A stretch of 64,000 nucleotides of DNA, from positions 1 to 64,000 of the forward strand of contig NZ_SLZV01000006.1 in the NCBI RefSeq assembly GCF_004346095.1, read 5' to 3'. A program made the position numbers and the translations under genes. This DNA is from Faecalimonas umbilicata (GTDB taxonomy: Bacteria; Bacillota; Clostridia; Lachnospirales; Lachnospiraceae). Below are positions 26,010 to 34,880 of the stretch, in pieces; the first letter of the stretch is position 1; the number at the start of each line of letters is the position of its first letter. Below the pieces are notes generated by a model. The model saw only the letters and a program-made list of their open reading frames with translations, made no database searches and was not told where the DNA came from.

Positions 26010-26720
26010 ATGAGTATTTTAGAATTACGAAATGTTGAGAAAATATATGGAGAAAAAGATAATCAGGTAAAGGCACTACGGAATATCAATCTAAAAGTAG
26101 AAGAAGGCGAGTTTGTTGCCATTGTAGGCACATCTGGTTCAGGCAAATCTACTTGTCTTAATTTAATCGGTGGTCTGGATAATCCGACAAGTGGACAGAT
26201 TTTTATAAAGAATAAAGAGATTGGTTCTCTTTCAAGAAAAGAACTGACGATTTTCCGTAGAAGAAATATAGGGTTTGTATTCCAGAATTATAGTTTAATG
26301 CCTGTGTTGAATGTGTATGATAACGTGGCATTACCGGTAACATTTGACCGTGGAAAACATATCAATCGTAAATATATCGAAGAATTGTTACGTGAACTGG
26401 GTATTTGGGAAAAGCGTAAGAAATATCCAAACGAATTATCCGGCGGTCAGCAGCAAAGAGTTGCAATCGCAAGAGCTTTGGCAAATAAGCCGAGCATCCT
26501 GCTTTGCGATGAACCGACAGGTAATTTGGACTCAGCTACAACCATTGAAGTTATGGGATTATTAAAAGCGAGTTGTCGCAAGTACAATCAAACGATTCTC
26601 ATGGTAACGCATAATGAAGCCATTGCACAGACTTGCGACAGAGTAATTCATATCGAAGATGGTCAGATTGTTACGGGAAAGAGAAGATTTCCGGCAAAAG
26701 GCGGTGATGTCGTATGTTAA
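26010..26720 (+). CDS. ABC transporter ATP-binding protein (MacB/LolD type)
   Basis: The 236-residue protein has Walker A GTSGSGKST near residue 42, Q-loop FVFQNYSLMPVLNVYDNV, signature NELSGGQQQRVAIARAL and Walker B ILLCDEPTGNLD, the pattern of ATPases that pair with FtsX-like permeases. It overlaps the permease by seven bases. The pair does not transport through a channel in the classic sense but works as a mechanotransmission or extrusion module; the substrate is unknown. Confidence 0.93.
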   Translation: MSILELRNVEKIYGEKDNQVKALRNINLKVEEGEFVAIVGTSGSGKSTCLNLIGGLDNPTSGQIFIKNKEIGSLSRKELTIFRRRNIGFVFQNYSLMPVLNVYDNVALPVTFDRGKHINRKYIEELLRELGIWEKRKKYPNELSGGQQQRVAIARALANKPSILLCDEPTGNLDSATTIEVMGLLKASCRKYNQTILMVTHNEAIAQTCDRVIHIEDGQIVTGKRRFPAKGGDVVC

Positions 26721-29374
26721 AGCTGGCGTGGAAATATATGCGGTATTACAAGAGCCAGACGTTTGCAATTTTTGCGAGTATTTTATTAACAGCGTCATTG
26801 CTTTCCGGGATTTCTTCTTTGATTTACAGCAGTCAGAAAAGTGATCTGGCGAACAGCAAGACGATTTACGGAGACTGGCATTATTATATAGAAACGGACA
26901 AGGAACTTTTCGATTCTGTAGAAAGCGGTGAGAAAGGGAAAGGATATGCACTGGAACAGTGTGGAAAGATGGAAATCCGTGACGTAGTGGCAGAGGAATT
27001 TATGATCTGTTTTATCCATGCCGATGAAACTTATCGTCAAATGGCACACAGAGACTTGTTGGAGGGAACATTTCCAGAGAAAGAAAATGAAATTGCAGCG
27101 GACGGATTTGTGCTTAGCAATCTCGGATTTTCAGGGAATCTGGGAGATTCTCTTCGTATTGGAGAAAAAGAGTATATCGTCACTGGTATTTTAAAAAGTG
27201 AATGGGCGGCAAGTTCCAGTGAAATGGAAGTTTTTGTAAGTGATTCATTTAAAGGTCGAGGAAGTCAGACGTTTTTATATCTCAGATTTAATGAAGATGA
27301 GAAGTTATATAAACAGTTGGATGCTTTTTTACAGGAACAAAAATTATCATCTGAAGCAGTAGTCGGAAATGATGAAGTAATACAGTATCTTGGCGGAGAA
27401 GCACCAAGCAGCATCTATGAAATTGTGAAGTTTGGTCTGACCAATGAAGAAGGAAACTTCACCTATATCGTTTTGAAATTGCAGAGTGACTATAATCTGG
27501 CTTATAACGGGATGATCTTCCTGCTATGTCTGTTCAGCCTTTTTGTAGTATATAGTGTATTTAGCATTTCTGTATCGAAGAGAACTTCTGAGTATGGAAT
27601 ATTGCAGACATTAGGTATCAGTGAAGCGCAGATTGGCGGTACATTACTTTTGGAACTTTGGATGTTATTTTTAATTGGGTATCCGTTAGGATGTTTCTTA
27701 GGAAATGGTATATTAAGCCTTATGTATCAAAAGCTTAGTGGTGTATTCGGTGGAAAAGGAATTGGCGGCGCAGAGACTGGTCTATCCATCGCTGACCATA
27801 CGTTGGCAGAAGGAGCAAATGCAGCGAAGTTTTTTGTTTCCGTGGATGCAATGGTATTTGGATTTCTATTTCTGCTGATTTCATTGGCGCTAGTTGCTTT
27901 TATCGTGGTTCGTTCGCTTCGGAAATATTCGTTAAAAGCAGTAATGAGTGGAGATATTTCTTTTACAAAAAGAAGGAAAATATATGCGCTGCGAAATGTA
28001 AATATGGCGAATGTAGTAGTACGGAAATTTATGTTTGCCAATAAGCGGAAAGTGCTTGGAATTTTATTATCCTTGTCTATCGGTGGTTGTATTTTCTTAT
28101 GTACGACTTATATGGTTGAAAATTTGAAGGTTCACGCAGAACTTTCGTTGATGTCGGATGACGGGCTTGGTTCGGAATACCGTATTTCTTTGAAATCTGA
28201 TTCGCTGAAGGATACGATTCCAGAGACGGTAGCAGATAAGATTAAAAACATGCCGGAAACAGAGAATGTATATGCGACAAAGTATACGATGGGAGAATTG
28301 CAGCTTTCCAGAAATGAGTTTTTGGCAGAGGAAGATTGGCGTGATTATTTCAAATATCAAAATCAGGAGCCGTATTTTATCCAGAGATATGATGGGATCT
28401 GTAATCAGCAGGAAGATGGAAATTACCGGATCAAATATAATGTGTATGGCTACGATGAAGCGATGATAGAACAGCTTCAGGATTTTATTCTGGAGGGAGA
28501 GCTCCAGCCGGAAACAATGAAAAATAACAATCAGGTGATCGTGACGGCGAATATGGACGGTCAGGGAAATTACTATTTTTACGGAAAGAAGCCGGGAGAT
28601 AAGATTACACTTCGTGTACCAAAGACAGAAAACTATACAGATGAACTGTTAAAATTCCAAAGCGGCAAAGAAAACTATATCGAGAAAGAGTTTGAAATTA
28701 CGGCAATCGTAAACAGACCATTGGCGCAGGAGAAAGATTTTTTGAATACAGAAGTCTGGAAAAATACTCAGAGTGTGATTATGACTGGCGAACAGATGGA
28801 AGAGAACTTTGGAATTACAGATTACAGTTTTATCAATGCATCGCCAGCTGATGGCGCAGATGCAGAGAGCGTGAGCAATCAGTTATTGCAAGTAATCCGA
28901 GATGTTCCCAAGGCAGTATTGCAGGATTATACTTCTGCAATCGAAACACAGAAAGATTATCTTAAGCAACAGCAGATATTCTTTTCCAGTATTGCAGTAA
29001 TCCTGTTGATTATCAGTCTGTTCCATATCATAAACAGCATGAATCATACGATTCTTGCCAGAAGAAGAGAATACGGTATCATACGTGCAATGGGAATCAC
29101 GAACAGTGGGTTTTATAAGATGATTTTGCAGACAGGTATTCTGTATGGAGTGTTGGCGGATGTGTTTATCTTCCTGCTTTATAATTTAGTTCTTAGAAGG
29201 TTAATGGATTACTATATGGCTCATGTGCTTCAATTCTTACATCTGACTTCTAATGTTCCCAATCTGGTTTTGATCGGAATTATGGTGCTGAATGTGCTGA
29301 TTGCAGTAGTGGCAGTAATGTTCCCGGCTTGGAAGATGGGAAGAGAGAATATTATAAGTGAGATTAGAAGATAG
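26714..29374 (+). CDS. FtsX-like ABC transporter permease
   Basis: The 886-residue protein has about eight membrane spans (near 17-38, 263-285, 303-330, 375-400, 440-465, 752-775, 810-832, 850-875). Two large extracytoplasmic domains of about 210 and 285 residues lie after spans 1 and 5, which gives two FtsX units. It is longer than BceB-type permeases (about 650). The C-terminal RRREYGIIRAMG element is typical of the family. With the upstream ATPase, regulator and kinase it looks like an envelope-stress or antimicrobial-peptide resistance module. Confidence 0.9.
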   Translation: MLKLAWKYMRYYKSQTFAIFASILLTASLLSGISSLIYSSQKSDLANSKTIYGDWHYYIETDKELFDSVESGEKGKGYALEQCGKMEIRDVVAEEFMICFIHADETYRQMAHRDLLEGTFPEKENEIAADGFVLSNLGFSGNLGDSLRIGEKEYIVTGILKSEWAASSSEMEVFVSDSFKGRGSQTFLYLRFNEDEKLYKQLDAFLQEQKLSSEAVVGNDEVIQYLGGEAPSSIYEIVKFGLTNEEGNFTYIVLKLQSDYNLAYNGMIFLLCLFSLFVVYSVFSISVSKRTSEYGILQTLGISEAQIGGTLLLELWMLFLIGYPLGCFLGNGILSLMYQKLSGVFGGKGIGGAETGLSIADHTLAEGANAAKFFVSVDAMVFGFLFLLISLALVAFIVVRSLRKYSLKAVMSGDISFTKRRKIYALRNVNMANVVVRKFMFANKRKVLGILLSLSIGGCIFLCTTYMVENLKVHAELSLMSDDGLGSEYRISLKSDSLKDTIPETVADKIKNMPETENVYATKYTMGELQLSRNEFLAEEDWRDYFKYQNQEPYFIQRYDGICNQQEDGNYRIKYNVYGYDEAMIEQLQDFILEGELQPETMKNNNQVIVTANMDGQGNYYFYGKKPGDKITLRVPKTENYTDELLKFQSGKENYIEKEFEITAIVNRPLAQEKDFLNTEVWKNTQSVIMTGEQMEENFGITDYSFINASPADGADAESVSNQLLQVIRDVPKAVLQDYTSAIETQKDYLKQQQIFFSSIAVILLIISLFHIINSMNHTILARRREYGIIRAMGITNSGFYKMILQTGILYGVLADVFIFLLYNLVLRRLMDYYMAHVLQFLHLTSNVPNLVLIGIMVLNVLIAVVAVMFPAWKMGRENIISEIRR

Positions 29375-29405
29375 ATTCGTGATTGGAAATGAGTAATAAG
29401 GTGAA

Positions 29406-29468
29406 GCGGAAAGCAAGTCTGAAAATGGCTTGCTTTTCGCTTTACAATAAAGGGATATAATGTATAAT
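29406..29468 (+). promoter_or_regulatory. Terminator-promoter module (repeat copy 2)
   Basis: A 12-bp stem (29406-29417 with 29429-29440, one wobble) is followed by TTTACA (29441-29446) and TATAAT (29463-29468), 16 bases apart as in copy 1. It ends the ABC operon and should drive the unknown gene at 29536. Frame GAA-AGC-AAG encodes ESKSENGLLFALQ then stop, almost the same as copy 1, but has no start codon here. Confidence 0.65.
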
Positions 29469-29535
29469 TACAAATAAAGAGAAAAATAGAAGTTATTGTG
29501 TATAGAAAAATTCTTAGGAATGGAGGGATTTTAAA

Positions 29536-30039
29536 ATGGCTGATAATAAAAATAGTGTACGATTAGGTGAAGGTGTAGCTGATGATTTAAAACAAAGCAT
29601 TAATCAAGGATTATCAGATGTGGGTAATATACTAATAGGTGTTATTTCCCAATATGCAAAGGATAAAATTCAAGGAATTAATATTGACGAGTTGTTTAGT
29701 AAGAAAAACGAAAAAGAGTTATTAAATCTGTGGTCAACTCGGCTTGTAGAAAAAGGGCTTCTCCCACATGGTTACGCGGGGTTACCTGAGAATTTATTGA
29801 TAGATAATTTACATCAAACAGGCTATTTAGATGGTATGTATGTTGGATACGCTCTTGCCATGATGTCTTTGGCAGATAACGATGCACCGAAAGATTTACT
29901 CCTTGCAGTTCGTGATGATATTCGACCTAATCTTATAGGACATCATTATAATAATAGAAATGAATTTGTAGAACGTTTCAAAAGCGAAAAATACGGTTGG
30001 ATTAATAGTTTGAAGAAAGAAGATAAAACAGAAAAATAA
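29536..30039 (+). CDS. Hypothetical protein, 167 residues
   Basis: I do not recognise this protein. It is soluble and mixed helical. An N-terminal part (SINQGLSDVGNILIGVISQYAKDKIQGINIDELF) could be one amphipathic helix pair, followed by a conserved-looking segment rich in Leu and Gly (GLPENLLIDNLHQTGYLDGMYVGYALAMMSLADN) and a charged tail. A GGAGGG ribosome-binding site lies 12 bases before ATG 29536. It has its own promoter, a copy of the one before the resistance cassette, so it looks like an independent cargo gene of the element. Confidence 0.65.
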   Translation: MADNKNSVRLGEGVADDLKQSINQGLSDVGNILIGVISQYAKDKIQGINIDELFSKKNEKELLNLWSTRLVEKGLLPHGYAGLPENLLIDNLHQTGYLDGMYVGYALAMMSLADNDAPKDLLLAVRDDIRPNLIGHHYNNRNEFVERFKSEKYGWINSLKKEDKTEK

Positions 30040-30197
30040 TAGAAAATTGCAATGTTCATTGGCAAGCATACAGATTCTTTTTTCAAGGGAAAGTATAAAA
30101 GCAAATGAAGGATAACAAGGGAAGTGGTTTGTTGTATTATATAACAAATTTATTCTTGGTGCTAGTATCCCATCATTTGCTATTTTGTAAAAATCGA

Positions 30198-30315
30198 ATC
30201 CTATCGTATATTCCTTGATACGATAAGATAGAATCAGTCTTAATAATATCAGTATTATTTATATCAGTATTATTAGCGTGTCGTTTTGACATGTCTAGAG
30301 ATGTTAAAACGACAC
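30198..30315. repeat. Cluster of inverted and direct repeats; possible transfer-origin or regulatory region
   Basis: Three structures are packed here. ATCCTATCGTAT (30198-30209) and ATACGATAAGAT (30218-30229) form an inverted repeat. ATATCAGTATTATT occurs twice in tandem (30246-30259 and 30261-30274). A 15-base arm at 30278-30292 (GTGTCGTTTTGACAT) is inverted at 30301-30315, and a third related copy (ATGTCAAAATGACA) follows. No gene is visible in 30040-30362. Lying downstream of mobC, it might be an oriT, a plasmid-like iteron region or a terminator cluster. Confidence 0.4.
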
Positions 30316-30362
30316 TTCTAGAAATGTCAAAATGACAGGTCTGGGAAAATTTAATCAGGAGT

Positions 30363-30748
30363 CTATTTCTGTTCGTGTTCGGCTTTGTCGAGGAAATTCC
30401 AAGCCATTTTTACTACCTCATTTCTTAAATTCCAAATACCAGCGATACAGGATTGAATTTCATCCTGCATGGTTTTAGATCGGACGCCGCCTGTATGAAA
30501 ATAGCGGGCAATCTGATTTAAGTTACTTCCGATTTTTCCAAACTCAGCGGTCAGTTTTTGTAATTCCGGGATATCAGCAACTACTTCATAGCGAATCGCT
30601 ATTTTTCCTTCCAACACCATTTTGCGGATGTACTCGGATAAGGTAAGTCCAGTTTCTTCAGCCGCATCTGTTATTAACCCATATTCCATATCTGTAAAAC
30701 GGACTGTGATACGATACGGACGGGAGATTGTTTTTTTGGTCTTGCCAT
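30363..30748 (-). pseudogene. mobC: MobC-like relaxosome protein, frameshifted near its N-terminus
   Basis: The 108-codon main frame (MEYGLITDAAEETGLTLSEYIRKMVL, then IGSNLNQIARYFHTGG) is a MobC/ribbon-helix-helix relaxosome protein. The family's usual start, MARPKK, is present at 30748 with an AGAAGG site, but in another frame. A run of seven A (plus 30731-30737, T on that strand) separates them. A -1 slip on A-AAA-AAA would give PKKTISRPYRITVRFTDMEYGL, the expected sequence. So it is either inactivated by loss of one A or expressed through slippage. No relaxase gene follows it. Confidence 0.7.
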
Positions 30749-30831
30749 AGGAAGCCTTCTTTCTTCTTCGTGCGTATGCACATCGTCAATACCTCGGTAT
30801 TGCGCTGCGAACACAACTTTTTGTGAGAGCC

Positions 30832-30888
30832 AACCTGCAAATTTTAAGTGCAGGTTTATATCGAGGGAATGGGGAGCGAAATCCCCAT
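30832..30888. other. Hairpin-rich region upstream of mobC, candidate oriT
   Basis: AACCTGCA (30832-30839) pairs with TGCAGGTT (30849-30856), and ATGGGGA (30869-30875) pairs with TCCCCAT (30882-30888). Hairpins immediately upstream of mobC are typical of mobilization origins. A nick site cannot be assigned by eye. The rest of the gap 30749-31149 shows no gene. Confidence 0.4.
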
Positions 30889-31149
30889 CAAGAAATGCCA
30901 AGTCTGCAAAAACCGGGAAACGGGTTATTGTCGGACATAGGCGAATCTTGCTCTGAAATGTTTTTCCCCTTCAATAACTCTGTTTGGGAGAGGTTAAGAA
31001 ACAAGCAGAAAAAAGAAAATCTTTTTGATGCTTGTTTTTTTCATGCGCTGGGATTGGGGTTATGTAAAGATGAACCTTGAAAAAAGAAAAATGTTTTTTA
31101 GAATGAGACAAGTTTCTGGACGCATAGAATCTCAAATAGGAAGGGGGTT

Positions 31150-31419
31150 ATGCTTTTGGATGGGAAAACTTTGCAGGAATTGAAGCGTGTAAATATAAAA
31201 GAAGTAAATCCAGATGAGCTTGTGGATATTAGTGAAATTGGGATTGATATGAAACAGTCAGTACAAAAAAGAGTGAAAGAGTATGTGGAACAGGTACATA
31301 ACCCTTATCTTGTCCGGGTGGGCGAGTATGTTGTGAAGATTGGATATTCTGAATGTAAAGAGACGCTGAATGATCGGATGAAACAGTATATTTCAAAAAT
31401 TGCAGAAACGAAATATTAA
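31150..31419 (+). CDS. DUF6870-like small protein of recombinase elements
   Basis: The 89-residue protein (LQELKRVNIKEVNPDELVDISEIGIDM ... NPYLVRVGEYVVKIGYSE ... LNDRMKQYI) matches my memory of a small conserved protein encoded just before large serine recombinases in clostridial elements, labelled DUF6870. Function is unknown. AGGAAGGGGG at 31138-31147 is only three bases before ATG 31150; TTG 31156 is the better spaced start and would shorten the protein by two residues. Confidence 0.65.
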   Translation: MLLDGKTLQELKRVNIKEVNPDELVDISEIGIDMKQSVQKRVKEYVEQVHNPYLVRVGEYVVKIGYSECKETLNDRMKQYISKIAETKY

Positions 31420-31455
31420 AGTTGAATTTGCTCTTTACAATATCAGGATGTCATG

Positions 31456-31540
31456 GTAATTTAGATGCAGGACAAAACAGTGAAATCCTGAAATTACTAT
31501 AAGAAAGAATCTCGTAGGACAGGTTCGACTGACTGAAATC
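31456..31540. repeat. Stem-loop and inverted copies of the left-end motif before recombinase 1
   Basis: GTAATTT (31456-31462) with AAATTAC (31491-31497) and CAGGA (31468-31472) with TCCTG (31486-31490) form one nested stem. Read on the minus strand, 31466-31488 and 31512-31540 resemble the left-end motif at 23597-23621. The segment lies directly before the recombinase genes, so it may bind the recombinases or control their expression. Confidence 0.45.
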
Positions 31541-31567
31541 AAAATAGTAAAATTAGGAGGAAGCAAA

Positions 31568-33226
31568 ATGCAGAAAAATGTATGTTATCATACTGCAATC
31601 TATCTTCGTTTGTCGAGGGATGATGAAGATATTGATGGCAGCGCAAAACGAGAAAGCGACAGTATTTCATCCCAACGTGAGCTAGCACGTTCCTTTGTAA
31701 GAGAACAGCCGGATATGGAGTTATTCGATATTTATATTGATGACGGATATTCGGGAGCCAACTTTGACCGACCAGATTTTAAAAGAATGATGGCGGACAT
31801 TGAAAATGGAAATGTAAATTGTGTCGTTGTAAAAGATTTATCCAGATTTGGACGAGATTATATTGAAGCCGGGCGGTTCATTCAAAAGACCTTCCCGGCT
31901 TTTTCTGTGCGTTTTATTGCGATCACAGATCATTATGATAGTCTGACTGCGGACCAGAGTACCACATCTCTTGTGATTCCGGTCAAAAACTTTGTGAATG
32001 ATTCCTACTGTCAGGATATTTCAGAAAAGGTAAAATCACATCAGAAAATAAAACGGGAGAAAGGGAAATTTATCGGGGCATTTGCAGTCTATGGATATCA
32101 GAAAGACTATGAAGATAAAAATAAGCTGGTCATAGATGAATATGCGGCAAAGATTGTGAAAAATATTTTTACATGGAAACTGGACGGCATGAGCAACCTT
32201 GCCATTGCAAAACGCTTGAATGAGAATGGAATCTTCTCTCCATTGGAATATAAGAAATCCCACGGAGAGCATTATGCCACAGGGTTTCATGCAGGAATCG
32301 TATCCAAATGGTCTGCGGTGGCGGTAAAGCGTATTTTGACGAATGAAATTTACACCGGAACGATGGTACAGGGAAAACGGGAGAAAGTCAATTATAAGGT
32401 AGATAAGATTTTAGAAAAGCCAGAGTCTGAGTGGTTTAAGGTGGAAGGCACACATGAGGCAATCATTTCCAAAGAGGATTACCAAAATGTACAGCGGCTT
32501 TTAAAAGTCGATACCAGAGCCGGGAAGGGAAAAGAAAAAGCGCACATGTTTTCGGGACTTCTGTTTTGCGGAGATTGTAAAGAGCCGATGGTTCGTCGAA
32601 TAAACCGATATAAGGGAACGGAAAAAATATATTATATCTGTTCGACGAGAAATCGGAGTGAGGGGTGCAGCAGGCACAGTATTTCAGAAGCAGATTTGAA
32701 AAAAGTGGTATTCCGGATCATACAGTCGCAGGTTGAACTTCTGATTGATGTAAATCGGCAGATGCAGTATCTCCAGACAAAGGAAATGAACTTTGAGGAT
32801 GTGGTCGGATTTGATAAAGAGATTACTCGATTAAGGAATGAGCAGGAAAAATATCTGGAGCTGCGGGCGGGACTTTATGAAGATTTGAAGAGGGGAGTAA
32901 TTACGCAGGCAGACTTTAAGAACTTTAGTGCGATTTATGAAAAGCAATACATGGAGACAGAGCAGGCGCTTGAGAAACAGGAAGAGATGTTAAACAGACT
33001 GTTTTATAAAGGGATACAATCAGGTGTAAAGTTGGAACGCTTGAAAGAGACCATGCAGATTACCACATTAGACAGGGATACCCTATTAGCCTTTGTAGGC
33101 AGGATAGAAGTGTACGAGGAGAAAAAAGTATCGGTACAGTTTTGCTGTCAGGAAGAAATGAAAAAGATGTTGGTGTTGTCAGAATTTCTTTCATCTCAAT
33201 CAGAAATTGTGAAAGAGGTGGTCTAA
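31568..33226 (+). CDS. Large serine recombinase 1
   Basis: The 552-residue protein has an N-terminal resolvase domain with catalytic serine in AIYLRLSRDD (near residue 16), SISSQRELA and DDGYSGANFDRPDF, followed by a recombinase domain (GYQKDYEDKNKLVIDEYAAKIVKNIF), a zinc ribbon (FCGDCKEPM) and a coiled-coil region near 390-480. This is the TnpX/phiC31 layout. AGGAGG precedes ATG 31568. It is the first of three consecutive recombinase genes; the next ATG follows its stop directly. Confidence 0.95.
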   Translation: MQKNVCYHTAIYLRLSRDDEDIDGSAKRESDSISSQRELARSFVREQPDMELFDIYIDDGYSGANFDRPDFKRMMADIENGNVNCVVVKDLSRFGRDYIEAGRFIQKTFPAFSVRFIAITDHYDSLTADQSTTSLVIPVKNFVNDSYCQDISEKVKSHQKIKREKGKFIGAFAVYGYQKDYEDKNKLVIDEYAAKIVKNIFTWKLDGMSNLAIAKRLNENGIFSPLEYKKSHGEHYATGFHAGIVSKWSAVAVKRILTNEIYTGTMVQGKREKVNYKVDKILEKPESEWFKVEGTHEAIISKEDYQNVQRLLKVDTRAGKGKEKAHMFSGLLFCGDCKEPMVRRINRYKGTEKIYYICSTRNRSEGCSRHSISEADLKKVVFRIIQSQVELLIDVNRQMQYLQTKEMNFEDVVGFDKEITRLRNEQEKYLELRAGLYEDLKRGVITQADFKNFSAIYEKQYMETEQALEKQEEMLNRLFYKGIQSGVKLERLKETMQITTLDRDTLLAFVGRIEVYEEKKVSVQFCCQEEMKKMLVLSEFLSSQSEIVKEVV

Positions 33227-34876
33227 ATGGCAAGAACATCTAAGAGAAAAAAAGAGAATTTGGAATATCAAAATATAACTGAAAACAAAGCTGGAAAAGT
33301 TTTTCGGGTGGGGATTTATGCAAGGCTGTCAGTGGATAGTACGGAAAAGAAAAATGAATCCATTGAAAGCCAGATAGAAATTGCACGAAAGCATATTGAG
33401 AGTTTACCCAATATGATAATCGTAGAAGTATATTCTGATTTGGGAACAACAGGTACAAATTTTGATAGACCTGATTTTCAGAGGATGCTGCAAGATATTC
33501 GGAAAAAGAAAATAAACTGTGTGGTGGTAAAAGATTTTTCGAGATTTGCTCGTGATTATATTGAAACTGGGAATTACTTAGAAAGAATTTTCCCATTTAT
33601 GGGAGTGAGATTTATTTCCGTGACGGATCATTACGATAGTGAGAACCCAGTAGATGGTAATGGGAAAATGAAAATCAATCTGAAAAATATTGTTAATGAG
33701 TTGTATGCTAAAGATATTTCACAGCGTGTTGAAAGTTCTAAAAGGGCAAAGTTGGAAAATGGAAGCTACATCGGAGGCATCCCTGCTTATGGATATGAAA
33801 AGCATAAGATTCAGGATAAGTATGTACTGTTTAAAGAGAAGGAAACCAGTACGATTGTTCAGAGAGTATATGAAATGTATGATTCGGGAAAAAGAATTTC
33901 AGAAATTATAAAGTTTTTATATGAATTGAAAGTTCATAGACCGACAGAATATCAGAAAACGAAACATGTCTATTGCCAAAACGGAGAAACTTTAAAACAA
34001 TGGTCAGAAGTGACTTTGACAGCAATGTTGACAAATCCAATTTATATTGGAACTCTGATTCAAAAAGGTGGGAAGGTAAAAGAGCCTATTATTATTGAAA
34101 ACGCACATGAGGGAATCGTATCGAAAGAGTTATTTTATCGTGTGAATACATCTTTTGAAGAAAGAAAATCAGAGAAAAAGATTTTTTATACGAAAGAGTT
34201 GCAGGAACCAGATATTTTTCGAGATATCCTGTATTGCGGAGAGTGTGGGCATAAGTTAAGAAGAATTTGTACCTCTAAAAAGCAATCTTATAAACAGGTA
34301 TTACGAAGATATGTGTATGGATGCACTAACATTGGCAGGATTGATGGGGATAGATGCGATAGCCATTATATTCCTATGAAAACGATAGAGGAAATTGTTT
34401 TACAGGTTTTGAAAAAAGAATATATGCTTAGTTCTTTTCGAGCAAAGGATTACACTTCACATAATAATGAAATTGCACAGAAGAAAAAGCTACAACTTTT
34501 TCAAGAACAGAAAAGCGCAGAGGAACAGATGGAAGGCATTAGCTTAGATTTGAGCAGGACTTATATGGAATATCGGCAGAAGAAAATTTCTAAGGAACAA
34601 TTTCTGAACTATAAAGAGAAAACGGAAGGTGTAAGGAGTGCTTTAGAGAAATCAATACTTGAAATACAGGAGAGACAGAATCAAATTGATGAGAGATCAG
34701 AGCGTGAAAATAAAATTATTCGTGCTTTAGTGAGATGTAAAGAGGGGGAGGCGTTGAATTATGATTTAATTCATACCCTGATAAAACGAATTGATGTTTA
34801 TGCAGATGCTCGGCTGGAGGTACAGTTTTATTTCCAAAAGTCTGAATTATTGCAGGAGAAGAAAGGGGATAGGTAA
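33227..34876 (+). CDS. Large serine recombinase 2
   Basis: The 549-residue protein has catalytic serine in GIYARLSVDS (near residue 36), SIESQIEIA, TTGTNFDRPDF, a recombinase domain, a zinc ribbon (YCGECGHKLRR) and a C-terminal coiled coil. Its ATG follows the stop of recombinase 1 without a gap, so translation is coupled. It is clearly diverged from recombinases 1 and 3, so the three are not recent duplicates. Confidence 0.95.
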   Translation: MARTSKRKKENLEYQNITENKAGKVFRVGIYARLSVDSTEKKNESIESQIEIARKHIESLPNMIIVEVYSDLGTTGTNFDRPDFQRMLQDIRKKKINCVVVKDFSRFARDYIETGNYLERIFPFMGVRFISVTDHYDSENPVDGNGKMKINLKNIVNELYAKDISQRVESSKRAKLENGSYIGGIPAYGYEKHKIQDKYVLFKEKETSTIVQRVYEMYDSGKRISEIIKFLYELKVHRPTEYQKTKHVYCQNGETLKQWSEVTLTAMLTNPIYIGTLIQKGGKVKEPIIIENAHEGIVSKELFYRVNTSFEERKSEKKIFYTKELQEPDIFRDILYCGECGHKLRRICTSKKQSYKQVLRRYVYGCTNIGRIDGDRCDSHYIPMKTIEEIVLQVLKKEYMLSSFRAKDYTSHNNEIAQKKKLQLFQEQKSAEEQMEGISLDLSRTYMEYRQKKISKEQFLNYKEKTEGVRSALEKSILEIQERQNQIDERSERENKIIRALVRCKEGEALNYDLIHTLIKRIDVYADARLEVQFYFQKSELLQEKKGDR

Positions 34877-34880
34877 TGTA

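Noticed and set aside
30658-30901. Two extra minus-strand frames before mobC as separate genes
   Set aside because: One is the out-of-frame MARPKK start of mobC itself; the other has no start signals and overlaps it.
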